DNA of 64,000 nucleotides from JB111 sp049856175 (GTDB lineage Bacteria; Actinomycetota; Actinomycetes; Actinomycetales; Actinomycetaceae), in assembly GCF_049856175.1 (NCBI RefSeq), contig NZ_JBNDNA010000007.1, forward strand, positions 141,284-205,283. Direction: 5' to 3'. The position numbers and the translations under genes are program-made. Of the stretch, positions 16,897 through 25,857 are shown piece after piece. Within the stretch, counting starts at the first letter, position 1, and each line of letters opens with the position of its first letter. The notes below the pieces were generated by a model. The model made no database searches. It was not told the DNA's origin and saw only the letters and a list, made by a program, of their open reading frames with translations.

Positions 16897-18564
16897 ATGC
16901 CGCTGCCGATCGCGATCGCCCAGGTGGACCCGTGCGCCGGGGACCTCGCCGGGAACTCCGCCCTCGTCCGTGACGCGGTGCGGGGAGCGGCCGGGAGCGG
17001 CGCGCGTCTCGTGCTCCTGCCGGAGATGACGCTGCCCGGCTACCCGGTGGAGGACCTCGCGCTGCGCGCCTCGTTCCGTAGCGCCACCGAGCGGTCGCTC
17101 GAGACGCTCGCCCGGGACCTCGCGGACGACGGCCTGGGCGACGTCGTCGTCGTGCTCGGCACGCTCGGCACCTCGGCCCAGGGCCGTCCGACGAACTGCG
17201 CCGCCGTGCTGGCCGGCGGCGAGGTGGGACCGACCTACGTCAAGCAGCACCTGCCGACCTACGGGGTGTTCGACGAGATCCGCATCTTCGAACCCGGCGC
17301 GGATCCGGTCGTCCTCGAGGTCGATGGCCGCCGGCTCGGGCTCGCGATCTGCGAGGACATCTGGGTCGACGGCGGGGCGGTCGACGCGTACACGGGCGCC
17401 GGCCTCGACGCGCTGCTCGTCCTCAACGGCTCGCCGTACGAGTACGGCAAGGGCGCGGTGCGGCTCGGGATCGTGCAGACGCTCGCGGGCCGGCTCGGCT
17501 GCCCCGTGCTCTACGCGAACCTCGTCGGCGCCCAGGACGACCTCGTGTTCGACGGGCACTCGTTCGTCGTCGACGCCGGCGGCGCCGTGGTGGCCCGCGC
17601 CCCGGGGTTCGAGCCCGGGACCGTGCAGGTGGAGCTCACGGGCGGGGCCGGCCAATCCGGCGTGGTCGCGTCCGGCGCACCCGCCGAGGAGGCCCCGGAC
17701 GCCGCGCAGATGTACGCCGCGTGCGTCCTCGGGCTGCGCGACTACGCGCGGAAGAACGGCTTCCGGTCGGTCGTGCTCGGCCTGTCCGGCGGCATCGACT
17801 CGGCGCTGGTCGCCGCGATGGCGGCCGATGCCCTGGGCCCGAAGAACGTCGTGGGCGTCTCGATGCCGTCGAGCTATTCCTCGGAGCACTCCAAGGACGA
17901 CGCCGCTGCCTCCGCCGACGCGATCGGGCTCGACTACCGGGTGCAGCCGATCGCGCCGATGGTCGAGACGTTCCTGACGAACGTCGAGCTCACCGGCGTA
18001 GCCGAGGAGAACCTGCAGGCGCGCGTGCGCGGGGTCATCCTCATGGGCCTGTCCAACATGGAGGGGCACCTCGTGCTCGCCACGGGCAACAAGTCCGAGC
18101 TCGCCGTGGGCTACTCGACGATCTACGGCGACGCCGTGGGCGGGTTCGCACCGATCAAGGACGTGCCGAAGACGAAGGTGTGGGAGCTGGCGCGGGCCCG
18201 CAACCAGGTCGCGCTCGACGCCGGCGAGCCGGTGCCGGTCCCGTGGAGCTCCATCGAGAAGCCCCCGTCGGCCGAGCTGCGGCCGGGTCAGCAGGACTCG
18301 GACTCGCTGCCGCCCTACGACGAGCTCGACCCGGTCATCCAGGACTACGTCGAGCGGAACCTCGGCCGGGCCGAGCTCCTGGTGGCGGGTCACGCGCCCG
18401 AGGTGGTCGACCGGGTCCTCGGTCTCGTCGACCGCGCCGAGTGGAAGCGTCGGCAGTACCCGTTGGGGCCCAAGGTGACGGCGCTGGCGTTCGGCCGCGA
18501 CCGCCGCCTGCCGGTCACCTCGCGCTGGCGGGAGCAGGACGAGCGACAAGGAGACGAGCAGTGA
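16897..18564 (+). CDS. nadE: Glutamine-dependent NAD+ synthetase
   Basis: This 555-residue, two-domain enzyme makes NAD from deamido-NAD with ammonia released from glutamine. The N-terminal nitrilase-like glutaminase domain has the triad Glu (LLPEMTLPGYP), Lys (YVKQHLPTYGVFDE) and Cys (LAICEDIW). The C-terminal synthetase has the PP-loop LGLSGGIDSALVAAM and ATGNKSELAVGYSTIYGD. ATG 16897 follows a -10 hexamer directly; the 146 codons open upstream in this frame are a shadow of glnA2. The TGA overlaps the GTG of panB, so NAD and pantothenate synthesis are coupled in one transcript. Confidence 0.97.
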   Translation: MPLPIAIAQVDPCAGDLAGNSALVRDAVRGAAGSGARLVLLPEMTLPGYPVEDLALRASFRSATERSLETLARDLADDGLGDVVVVLGTLGTSAQGRPTNCAAVLAGGEVGPTYVKQHLPTYGVFDEIRIFEPGADPVVLEVDGRRLGLAICEDIWVDGGAVDAYTGAGLDALLVLNGSPYEYGKGAVRLGIVQTLAGRLGCPVLYANLVGAQDDLVFDGHSFVVDAGGAVVARAPGFEPGTVQVELTGGAGQSGVVASGAPAEEAPDAAQMYAACVLGLRDYARKNGFRSVVLGLSGGIDSALVAAMAADALGPKNVVGVSMPSSYSSEHSKDDAAASADAIGLDYRVQPIAPMVETFLTNVELTGVAEENLQARVRGVILMGLSNMEGHLVLATGNKSELAVGYSTIYGDAVGGFAPIKDVPKTKVWELARARNQVALDAGEPVPVPWSSIEKPPSAELRPGQQDSDSLPPYDELDPVIQDYVERNLGRAELLVAGHAPEVVDRVLGLVDRAEWKRRQYPLGPKVTALAFGRDRRLPVTSRWREQDERQGDEQ

Positions 18565-19382
18565 ACGACAGCCCGAGCCGACCGAAGCGGGTCCGCGTCC
18601 ACCACCTCGCGCAGATGAAGGAGCGCGGCGAGCCGATCACGATGCTCACCGCGTACGACGCCATGACGGCCCGCGTCCTCGACGCCTCGGGGATCGACGT
18701 GCTGCTGGTGGGCGACTCGATCGGCGACAACATGTTGGGTCACCCGACGACTCTGCCGGTGACCGTGGACGAGATGGTCGTGGCGACCCGGGCGGTCGCG
18801 CGCTCCGTCACGCGCGCGCTCGTGGTGGCCGACCTGCCGTTCGGGAGCTACGAGTCCTCGCCCGAGCAGGCGCTGGCCACGGGCGTGCGGCTGATGAAGG
18901 AGGGCGGAGCGCACGCGGTGAAGCTCGAGGGTGGAGCCCACCGCGCCCCCCACGTCCACCTGCTCACGCAGGCGGGCATCCCCGTGGTGGGACACGTCGG
19001 CTTCACCCCCCAGGCGGAGCACCTGCTGGGCGGCAAGCGCATCCAGGGGCGCGGCGAGGGCGCGGCGGAGCGACTCGTCGCGGACGTCCGTGCGCTCGAG
19101 GAGGCGGGCGCCGTGGCCGTCGTCCTGGAGATGGTGCCCGGACCTGTCGCCGAGCAGGTCACCCGCTCGGTCGCGGTACCGACGATCGGCATCGGGGCCG
19201 GCTCCGGGACCGACGGGCAGGTGCTCGTGTGGATCGACATGGCCGGCATGTCCGACTGGTCGCCGAGCTTCGCCCGCCGCTTCGCCGAGCTCGGCGAGGC
19301 CCTCGGTCGCGCCACGGGCGAGTACGTGGCCGCCGTCAAGGACCGCACCTTCCCCGGCACGGAGCACACGTTCGACTCGTAG
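18561..19382 (+). CDS. panB: 3-methyl-2-oxobutanoate hydroxymethyltransferase
   Basis: This 273-residue enzyme makes ketopantoate from 2-oxoisovalerate and methylenetetrahydrofolate, the first committed step of pantothenate and CoA synthesis. The TIM-barrel motifs are LTAYDAMTARVLDASGI, VGDSIGDNMLGHPTTLPV (metal-binding Asp), VKLEGG, GHVGFTPQ and IGIGAG. The GTG start at 18561 overlaps the nadE stop (GTGA) and has AAGGAGA 6 nt upstream. It corresponds to Rv2225 in the mycobacterial order of this block. Confidence 0.96.
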   Translation: MNDSPSRPKRVRVHHLAQMKERGEPITMLTAYDAMTARVLDASGIDVLLVGDSIGDNMLGHPTTLPVTVDEMVVATRAVARSVTRALVVADLPFGSYESSPEQALATGVRLMKEGGAHAVKLEGGAHRAPHVHLLTQAGIPVVGHVGFTPQAEHLLGGKRIQGRGEGAAERLVADVRALEEAGAVAVVLEMVPGPVAEQVTRSVAVPTIGIGAGSGTDGQVLVWIDMAGMSDWSPSFARRFAELGEALGRATGEYVAAVKDRTFPGTEHTFDS

Positions 19383-19479
19383 GCCGCCGCGCGCCCACGA
19401 CTCCCTGGTGCGCTCGACGCCGACTTTCAGGAGGCTCGGCCGTGCGACGCCCCCGCCGGACTCCCCGACGCACCGTCCG

Positions 19480-19683
19480 TCAGCCGGCGTCGTCGCCCTC
19501 GCCCCAGGTGCGCCACTCCTCCTCCGCCTCGTCGACCTCCTCGTTGCGCTCCGCGGCGCTCTGCAGGGCGGCCGCGGCGGCCGCGGGCGTGTCGTAGGGG
19601 CCCATCCGGTCCGCGACGGGCGAGACCTGTCCCCTCTCGACCTGCTTGGTGCGCAGGTTGAACCAGTAGTCGCCGGTGCTCAT
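19480..19683 (-). CDS. Small conserved actinobacterial protein, function unknown
   Basis: The frame encodes 67 residues from ATG 19683. It starts MSTGDYWFNLRTKQVERG, continues with MGPYDTPAAAAAALQ and ends in an acidic helix (EVDEAEEEWRTWGEGDDAG). The W-F-N-L-x-T-x-x-V-E pattern followed by GPYDT is typical of a small protein found next to methionine aminopeptidase or SPOR-like genes in actinobacteria. It has no known role and is sometimes mislabelled as an aminopeptidase fragment. It is divergent from map, with 52 bp between the starts. A strong AGGAGCAG lies 6 nt upstream. Confidence 0.75.
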   Translation of the reverse strand: MSTGDYWFNLRTKQVERGQVSPVADRMGPYDTPAAAAAALQSAAERNEEVDEAEEEWRTWGEGDDAG

Positions 19684-19721
19684 GTCTGCTCCTCGGGGCT
19701 CGGACTCTCGTCCACGATCCG

Positions 19722-19727
19722 TAGACT
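19722..19727 (+). promoter_or_regulatory. -10 hexamer TAGACT for map
   Basis: TAGACT ends 8 nt before ATG 19736, consistent with a leaderless or near-leaderless transcript. Confidence 0.5.
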
Positions 19728-19735
19728 GGGGCACC

Positions 19736-20608
19736 ATGCTCGCCGATCGCGCCCCGCGGGGCACCCTGACCAAGGGCACCGTCTCCCCCGTCCGCGAGGT
19801 CCCCGCCTCGATCGAGCGCCCCGAGTACGTGGGGCGCACCGGACCCGAGCGCGTGACGGCGGGCGAGGTCAAGAGCCCGGAGACGATTCTGCGGATCCGC
19901 CGGGCCGCCAGGATCGCGGCGCAGGCGCTCGAGCTCACCGCCGAGGCCGTCCGACCGGGCGTCACCACCGAGGAGATCGACCGGATCGGCCACGAGTTCC
20001 TGATCTCGCAGGGTGCTTACCCGTCCTCGCTGCACTACCAGGGCTTCCCGAAGTCGCTGTGCACGTCGATCAACGAGACCATCTGCCACGGCATCCCGGA
20101 CTCGACTGTCCTGACCGAGGGCGACATCGTCAACATCGACATCACCGCCTACATCGGCGGCGTCCACGGCGACGCCTCGGTGATGGCGCTCGTCGGCGAG
20201 GTCGACGAGGAGTCCCGCCTGCTGGTCGAGCGCACGAAGGAGGCCATGCTCCGCGGCGTCAGGGCGGCGCGGCCGGGCCGCCAGGTCAACGTCATCGGCC
20301 GCGTCATCGAGTCCTACGCCAGGCGGTACGAGTACGGCGTGGTCCGCGACTACACGGGGCACGGCGTCGGCGAGGCGTTCCACTCGGGGCTCATCATCCC
20401 GCACTACGACTCTGCGCCCCACTTCGACGACGAGATCGTGCCCGGCATGGTCTTCACCGTCGAGCCTATGCTCACGCTCGGTGACCCCGACGGCGAGCAG
20501 TGGGACGACGGCTGGACCGTGGTGACGAAGGACCGCTCGCGCTCGGCCCAGTGGGAGCACACCATCCTCATCACGAGCGACGGCCCGGAGATCCTCACGG
20601 TCGTCTAG
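19736..20608 (+). CDS. map: Methionine aminopeptidase, type I
   Basis: This 290-residue dinuclear-metal enzyme removes the initiator methionine from nascent proteins. Metal ligands and active-site residues are visible in CHGIPDS (His), DIVNIDITAYIGGVHGDAS (two Asp), TGHGVGEAFHSG (His), FTVEPML (Glu) and AQWEHTILIT (Glu). An N-terminal extension of about 40 residues (RAPRGTLTKGTVSPVREVP) resembles MetAP type Ic, with a linker to bind the ribosome or SH3-type partners. The start is fixed by the nearby -10 hexamer. Confidence 0.95.
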   Translation: MLADRAPRGTLTKGTVSPVREVPASIERPEYVGRTGPERVTAGEVKSPETILRIRRAARIAAQALELTAEAVRPGVTTEEIDRIGHEFLISQGAYPSSLHYQGFPKSLCTSINETICHGIPDSTVLTEGDIVNIDITAYIGGVHGDASVMALVGEVDEESRLLVERTKEAMLRGVRAARPGRQVNVIGRVIESYARRYEYGVVRDYTGHGVGEAFHSGLIIPHYDSAPHFDDEIVPGMVFTVEPMLTLGDPDGEQWDDGWTVVTKDRSRSAQWEHTILITSDGPEILTVV

Positions 20609-20650
20609 AGTCCTGCACGTCCCCCTTCTTTTCGACGACGAAGGAAGTCC

Positions 20651-21412
20651 ATGCCCACCACTGACCACCTCGCCTTCGGCATCGACATCGGCGGCTCCGG
20701 CATCAAGGGTGCCCCGGTCGATCTCACCACCGGTGAGCTGACGACCGACCGCGTGAAGATCCCGACCCCGCAGCCCTCCACGCCGGCCGCCGTCATCGAG
20801 GTCCTCGGGCGCCTGCTCGCGGAGTTCGACGAGGACGACGACGCGCCCGTCGGGCTCACCTTCCCCGCGCCCGTGCTGCACGGCGGGTTCCCGTTCGTGG
20901 CGAACCTCGACCAGAGCTGGGTCGGCATGAACATCGAGGACGAGGTGCGCAGGGAACTGGGCCGCGAGGTGGTCGCGATGAACGACGCCGACGCCGCCGG
21001 CGTCGCGGAGGCCCACTACGGCGCCGCGAAGGGCGTGCCCGGCGTCGTCCTGCTCACCACGCTCGGGACCGGGATCGGCTCAGCACTGCTCGTGGACGGC
21101 ACGCTCGTGCCCAACACCGAGCTCGGCCACCTGGAGATCGACGGCCGCGACGCCGAGTCGCACGCCTCGTCGGCGGTCCGCGAGCGCGAGGACCTGTCCT
21201 ACCCGAAGTGGGCGAAGCGGTTGCAGCGCTACTACGAGGTCGTCGAGAAGCTGTTCTCCCCGGACCTCATCGTGGTGGGCGGCGGCGTGAGCCGGAAGCA
21301 CGAGAAGTTCCTGCCGCTCCTGACGACCCGGGCGCCCATGGTCCCCGCGAAGCTCCGGAACAACGCGGGGATCGTCGGGGCCGCCTACCGGGCCGCCGAG
21401 CTCACTCGCTGA
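20651..21412 (+). CDS. ppgK: Polyphosphate glucokinase
   Basis: This 253-residue ROK-family kinase phosphorylates glucose with inorganic polyphosphate (or ATP). It shows the phosphate-1 loop FGIDIGGSGIKGAPVD, NDADAAGVAEAHYGAA with the catalytic Asp, LLTTLGTGIGSALLVDG, and the PpgK signature NTELGHLEIDGRDAE. The zinc-binding Cys cluster of other ROK proteins is absent, as expected for PpgK. ATG 20651 lies after GAAGGAAG, and it follows map by 42 bp on the same strand. Metabolically it would feed glucose-6-phosphate without cost in ATP. Confidence 0.95.
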   Translation: MPTTDHLAFGIDIGGSGIKGAPVDLTTGELTTDRVKIPTPQPSTPAAVIEVLGRLLAEFDEDDDAPVGLTFPAPVLHGGFPFVANLDQSWVGMNIEDEVRRELGREVVAMNDADAAGVAEAHYGAAKGVPGVVLLTTLGTGIGSALLVDGTLVPNTELGHLEIDGRDAESHASSAVREREDLSYPKWAKRLQRYYEVVEKLFSPDLIVVGGGVSRKHEKFLPLLTTRAPMVPAKLRNNAGIVGAAYRAAELTR

Positions 21413-21539
21413 CGTCCCATCGCCGGTGCCGGCATCAGGACAGGGCATCCGGGCCCGGCCGAAGCGTCACGCCGTGGTCAGGGGACCTGTCCCCGCCGGT
21501 TCCTGGCCCCTGCGCGCCCGTCACTTGTAACCTCGTGAT

Positions 21540-21561
21540 CGGCCGGGCGCCCGCCCGGCCG
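21540..21561 (+). terminator. GC hairpin between ppgK and the Pro-rich protein gene
   Basis: CGGCCGGGCG (21540-21549) pairs perfectly with 21552-21561 over a 2-nt gap, so the real loop includes the innermost pairs. It lies 128 bp after ppgK and 40 bp before the next start. It could end the ppgK transcript or act in the leader of the next gene. Confidence 0.5.
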
Positions 21562-21601
21562 TTCCAGGTTCCGCGCTCCGCACCGAGGCAGAGGAGGCGC
21601 C

Positions 21602-22981
21602 GTGCCGCGGTTCAACCCGCCCCCTGGCTGGCACGTGCCTCCGGGCTTCGCGCCGCCGGTCGGCTGGCGCCCTGACCCACGCTGGCCCCCGGCTCCTCGG
21701 GACTGGCAGATGTGGATCGTGGACCCGGTGGAGCCCGTCGGCGCCGACGACGACCCCGAGGACACGACCCGACGCTCCGCCCGGCTCGAGCAGGACGACC
21801 TGCGCGAGACCCACGCCTGGTCGCCGGACCAGGGACGCTCGTTCGTCGGTACGTCCTCCTCGGCCGCCTTCGGGATGCAGGCCGCGGCCGGCCACCCCAC
21901 GGCCTCCCCGCCGCACGCGCCGTCCGCGCCCTCCGGGCCACCGATGGCCTCCCCACCGTCCGCGCCCTCCGGGCCACCGATGGCCTCCCCGCCGCACGCA
22001 CCGTCCGCGCCCTTCTCGCCCTCCGCACCACACGCGGCGGCGCCGTACGGACCGTCTCCCCCTGCTCCGCCGGCTCACCCCGCCGCCCCCTACGAGCCAT
22101 CGCCCTACGCGCCGTCGGGCCACTCCGCCACGCCGCCGACAGCCACGTCCTCACCTCCGCCCGCTCCCGAGCGCCGCGGACCCTGGTACACGCGGGCCGC
22201 ACCCGCGGCGGTCGCGGCCTCCACCTGCGTGGCGCTCGTGGCGGTGGCGATCTGGGCGTTCGTTCTGCGCGAGCCCGCCGCGCGCGAGGAGGACGGTCCG
22301 GGGAAGTTCGACGTCGAGCCCCCGCCGGAGCCCGGAGGCGACCAGGCCGGGGGCGGCCACGCCGACGGGCAGCCGACGGACCCGTCCGACCTACCCGACG
22401 AGACCGGCACGGACGACGCCGGTACACTGGCCGGGCTCCGGCCCGAGGACACATTCCCGCGCGGGCAGGACCAGAGCGCGCACACCGGTCCCGACGGCGT
22501 CCCCACCAACACCGAGCCACTCGCCATGCTCGGGGAGCTCGAGCTCGAGAACGCGACGCCGTTCGGCCGCTCCTCGGTCATGCCGTGGACGTTCGACGAC
22601 ACCGGTGAGCGGATCGACGCACAGCTCGTGGGCCCCACCGACTGGGACGCGACCGACGAGGTCATGGCCCACGAAGCCGGTAACCCCCCGCCCCCGGACG
22701 GGCACGTCTACGTCACCCAGCGCGTCCGCGTGACGGCGGAGACCGCGGACCCGTTCGTGCCGTTCGCCTCCCTGCTCGTCTACTGGACGACGAGATCCGG
22801 CGATGTGTACGGCGCCACCTCCGCGGTCGCCCCCGACGATCTTTTCCACGCCGAGGCGATCAGCGGCGGCGAGTCGGTCGAGGGCAACCTCGTGCTGTGC
22901 CTGCCGGAACGGGTCGTGGAGGACGGCAACTGGATCATCGCGTTGAACCACTCGTCCAACGGGTACGTGCTCACGCCCTGA
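21602..22981 (+). CDS. Pro-rich single-pass membrane protein with extracytoplasmic domain
   Basis: GTG 21602, after GAGGAGG (21591-21597), starts a 459-residue protein. An N-terminal Trp/Pro motif region (PPPGWHVPPGFAPPVGWRPDP) resembles cytoplasmic WW-like or DUF2510-like segments. About 100 residues of Pro/Ser/Ala low-complexity sequence follow, then one membrane helix (AAVAASTCVALVAVAIWAFVL, near residue 210). The outer part of about 230 residues has an acidic linker and a compact domain containing HVYVTQRVRVTAETADPF and YWTTRSGDVYGATSAV, reminiscent of DUF4352-like immunoglobulin folds. The function is unknown. The low-complexity part contains an in-frame 36-bp tandem repeat. Confidence 0.8.
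   Translation: MPRFNPPPGWHVPPGFAPPVGWRPDPRWPPAPRDWQMWIVDPVEPVGADDDPEDTTRRSARLEQDDLRETHAWSPDQGRSFVGTSSSAAFGMQAAAGHPTASPPHAPSAPSGPPMASPPSAPSGPPMASPPHAPSAPFSPSAPHAAAPYGPSPPAPPAHPAAPYEPSPYAPSGHSATPPTATSSPPPAPERRGPWYTRAAPAAVAASTCVALVAVAIWAFVLREPAAREEDGPGKFDVEPPPEPGGDQAGGGHADGQPTDPSDLPDETGTDDAGTLAGLRPEDTFPRGQDQSAHTGPDGVPTNTEPLAMLGELELENATPFGRSSVMPWTFDDTGERIDAQLVGPTDWDATDEVMAHEAGNPPPPDGHVYVTQRVRVTAETADPFVPFASLLVYWTTRSGDVYGATSAVAPDDLFHAEAISGGESVEGNLVLCLPERVVEDGNWIIALNHSSNGYVLTP
21922..21993 (+). repeat. 36-bp tandem repeat inside the Pro-rich coding region
   Basis: Two copies (21922-21957 and 21958-21993) differ at one base and encode the 12-residue unit SAPSGPPMASPP. A partial third copy precedes at about 21902. 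In-frame minisatellites of this kind change length by slippage. Confidence 0.8.
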
Positions 22982-22997
22982 CCGCCCGTGCCGCGGG

Positions 22998-23246
22998 TCA
23001 GCGGTCCGACATCTCGCCGCCCAGGGCGCGGAACATGCTGTAGACGACGCCGGCAGCGAGGACCGCGACAGCCACCCAGGCGGCGGTACCCACGGCGCTC
23101 GAGCGCTCCTGGCCGACCGCGAGCTCCAGCACCAACCAGGTGAGGAGCCCCAGCACTATCGCCACGCCGGTCGAGGCGCCCATCACCGCCAACGACTGCT
23201 GGATCGGTCCCGGGCGCTTCCCGCCGGTACTGTCGTCGCTCGTCAC
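22998..23246 (-). CDS. Small two-helix membrane protein
   Basis: The frame encodes 82 residues from GTG 23246, which has GGAGAAGG five bases upstream. A polar N-terminus (TSDDSTGGKRPGPIQQSLAV) is followed by two membrane helices (GVAIVLGLLTWLVLELAVG and AAWVAVAVLAAGVVYSMF) and a short tail, GGEMSDR. I recognise no family. It stands alone between the Pro-rich protein gene and the RNase P RNA gene, and its 3' end meets the preceding gene 16 bp away. Confidence 0.7.
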   Translation of the reverse strand: MTSDDSTGGKRPGPIQQSLAVMGASTGVAIVLGLLTWLVLELAVGQERSSAVGTAAWVAVAVLAAGVVYSMFRALGGEMSDR

Positions 23247-23332
23247 GATCGCCTTCTCCTCGCCGTGGCTGCACATGCCCTGACCTGGTCGAACATGACG
23301 ATAGCAACGTTGCCGCGAGCCGGCTCGCGGGG

Positions 23333-23698
<366 letters not shown>

Positions 23699-23750
23699 AA
23701 CAGGTGAGTCTACCCGTCGGACCTCCGCGGGGACGAGCATCGTGCCCGGT

Positions 23751-23756
23751 TAGGCT
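23751..23756 (+). promoter_or_regulatory. -10 hexamer TAGGCT for yaaA
   Basis: TAGGCT ends 6 nt before GTG 23763, the spacing seen upstream of other leaderless starts here, and this favours 23763 over the GTG at 23760. Confidence 0.45.
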
Positions 23757-23762
23757 CCCGTG

Positions 23763-24605
23763 GTGCTCGTGCTGCTTCCCCCCTCCGAGGGCAAGACCGC
23801 CCCCGACGACGGACCCCCGCTCGACCTGACCGCCCTCGCGTTGCCCGGGCTGACCCGTGCGCGCTCCACCGTGCTCGACGCCCTCGTCGCCGTCAGCAAC
23901 CGGCCCGACGCGCTCGAGGTCCTTCGGGCACCGGCATCGGCCGGCGAGGAGGTGGCGGCGCAACGGCGGATCCACGAGCTGCCGACGGCGCGCGCCGACC
24001 GAGTCTTCACGGGCGTGCTGTTCGACCGTGCCGGGATCGCCGACCTCGACGGGGCCGCACGCGAGCGGGCGGACCGCGACGTCCTCGTCATGTCGGCCGC
24101 GTTCGGCGCGCTCTCCCCGGCCGACCGGATCCCCGCCCACCGCCTCGGGGCGACCGCCACGCTCCCCGACCTCGGCGGGCTGGGCGCCTTCTGGCGCGGG
24201 CCGCTCGCGGCCGAGCTCGACGATCGGGCGGCCGGCACACTCGTCGTGGACTGCCGCTCGGGCGGCTACCGGGCGATGTGGAAGGTCCCGCCGACGGCGC
24301 AACACGTCGAGGTGGGAGCGGTCACGGTGCGCGGGGGCCGCCGCTCGGTGGTCTCGCACGACGCGAAGTGGTTCCGCGGCCTGCTCGTCGGTCACCTCCT
24401 GCGCCGGGGCGGCGCCGCCCCGGCCACACCGGACGAGCTCGCGGCCGCGGCGGGAGAGCTGGTGGGGACCGTCCGCGAGGCCGCCGCACCGCCCCGCAAG
24501 GGGGCGGAGCGCACGACCTGGACGCTCACCGACGTCGAGCTGACGCCCCCGGCCCGCACGGGCGGACCGACGGACCTGACCATGGTGCTCACCCAGCGGC
24601 CGTGA
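23763..24605 (+). CDS. yaaA: YaaA family peroxide-stress protein (UPF0246/DUF328)
   Basis: This 280-residue protein opens with VLVLLPPSEGKTAP, the family signature, and keeps SAAFGALSPADRIPAHRL, a diagnostic block in the middle. DCRSGGYRAMWKVP and VVSHDAKWFRGLL follow. E. coli YaaA lowers intracellular iron during peroxide stress and binds DNA; the role here is inferred from family. It starts 65 bp beyond the rnpB 5' end on the opposite strand and converges with the RNase H gene, with 4 bp between the stops. Confidence 0.88.
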   Translation: MLVLLPPSEGKTAPDDGPPLDLTALALPGLTRARSTVLDALVAVSNRPDALEVLRAPASAGEEVAAQRRIHELPTARADRVFTGVLFDRAGIADLDGAARERADRDVLVMSAAFGALSPADRIPAHRLGATATLPDLGGLGAFWRGPLAAELDDRAAGTLVVDCRSGGYRAMWKVPPTAQHVEVGAVTVRGGRRSVVSHDAKWFRGLLVGHLLRRGGAAPATPDELAAAAGELVGTVREAAAPPRKGAERTTWTLTDVELTPPARTGGPTDLTMVLTQRP

Positions 24606-24609
24606 GCCG

Positions 24610-25857
24610 TCAACCGACGCCCTCGCTCGGGGCGCCGACGTAGTTGATCTGTCCCTCGAACCGGCCGTCGGGGTCGATGCCGCTCACGCCCAGCATCGTC
24701 ACCGACCCCGGGCGCACACGCACCCGCCCCCAGGCGCGGGGCTCGATGCCGGCCACGAGCGCGACGGCCGCGCGGACGACGACGGCGTGCGCGACGAGCA
24801 CGACCGTGCGCCGCTCGGTGCCCGCCACCTCTTTGAGCACCCTCGCCACGCGGGCCCCGACCTGGCGGTGGGACTCCCCGTCCGGGGCCGTGACGTCGAT
24901 GTCGGCCCGCCACCGCGCCCACTCGCCCGGCCAGCCGTCCTCGATCTCCGCGGTGGTCAGTCCGTGCCACCGGCCGAACTCGACCTCGCGGAGCCGGTCG
25001 TCGACGACGGCCTCGCCGAGGCCGGCCGCGGCCGCCACCTCCTGCGCCGTCTGCCGCGTGCGCACCATCGGCGAGACGCGGACCTCGGCCGAGGACAGGT
25101 CGGCGTCGTCGTCCGTCGCGAGTGCGCGCAGGAGCGCGCCCGCACGGCGGGCCTGCTGCCGGCCCAGGTCGAGCAGGTCCGGCCCGGGGGTGTCCGAGCC
25201 GGACTGCCGGCCGCCGACGGTCCACTCGGTGACGCCGTGCCGGACGAGGTACACGCGCGTGGCCCCGCCTGACCGGTCGACGCCGGCGGGGCGGGTCGCG
25301 GAAGCCGGCGCCGCGGCGGGCGCGGCACGTGTGCCGTCGGTAGGCGCCGGCTCGCTGATCTCGAACAGTGCGGTCGCCGGTTCGTCGGACTCCGAGCCGA
25401 GCTCGGCCGTCGGGGTGCGGCTCGTGAGCCACTCGTCGGTGTCCGCGTCCTCGCGCGCGTCCATCGCCTTGTTCGCCAGGGCGTCGGCGGCGGAGTTCTG
25501 CGCGCGCGGGATCCACGTGTAGCGGACCCGGGGGGCCGGGAAGGCGTCGCGCGCCTCGAGGGCGAGCCTGCGCATGTCCTCGTGCTTGATCTTCCACCGG
25601 CCGGACATCTGCTCGACCACGAGCTTGGAGTCCGCCCGCACCTCGACCTCGGCGTCGGGGTCGATGCGCGCCGCGGCGCGCAGGCCCTCGACGACCGCGG
25701 TGTACTCGGCGACGTTGTTCGTCGTCTCCCCGAGCCAGCCGCTGCGGCTCGCGAGCCGCTCGCCCGTCCCGGCGTCGGTGAGCACGGCCCCGTAGCCGGC
25801 GGGCCCGGGGTTGCCGCGGGCGCCGCCGTCGGTGTGAAGGACGATCCGGCGGGTCAC
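24610..25857 (-). CDS. Bifunctional RNase H / histidine phosphatase
   Basis: This 415-residue fusion has two domains. The N-terminal RNase HI domain (about 1-135) shows HTDGGARGNPG, NNVAEYTAVVEGL, ADSKLVVEQ and ADALANKAM, the D-E-D-D catalytic set. An acidic, Ala-rich linker of about 60 residues follows. The C-terminal phosphatase shows YLVRHGVTEWT, SPMVRTRQTAQEV and LVAHAVVVRAAVA. The mycobacterial counterpart (Rv2228c) removes RNA from hybrids and acts on alpha-ribazole phosphate. The GTG start overlaps the stop of the ribbon-like gene (GTGA), so they form an operon with the Nif3 gene. Confidence 0.93.
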   Translation of the reverse strand: MTRRIVLHTDGGARGNPGPAGYGAVLTDAGTGERLASRSGWLGETTNNVAEYTAVVEGLRAAARIDPDAEVEVRADSKLVVEQMSGRWKIKHEDMRRLALEARDAFPAPRVRYTWIPRAQNSAADALANKAMDAREDADTDEWLTSRTPTAELGSESDEPATALFEISEPAPTDGTRAAPAAAPASATRPAGVDRSGGATRVYLVRHGVTEWTVGGRQSGSDTPGPDLLDLGRQQARRAGALLRALATDDDADLSSAEVRVSPMVRTRQTAQEVAAAAGLGEAVVDDRLREVEFGRWHGLTTAEIEDGWPGEWARWRADIDVTAPDGESHRQVGARVARVLKEVAGTERRTVVLVAHAVVVRAAVALVAGIEPRAWGRVRVRPGSVTMLGVSGIDPDGRFEGQINYVGAPSEGVG

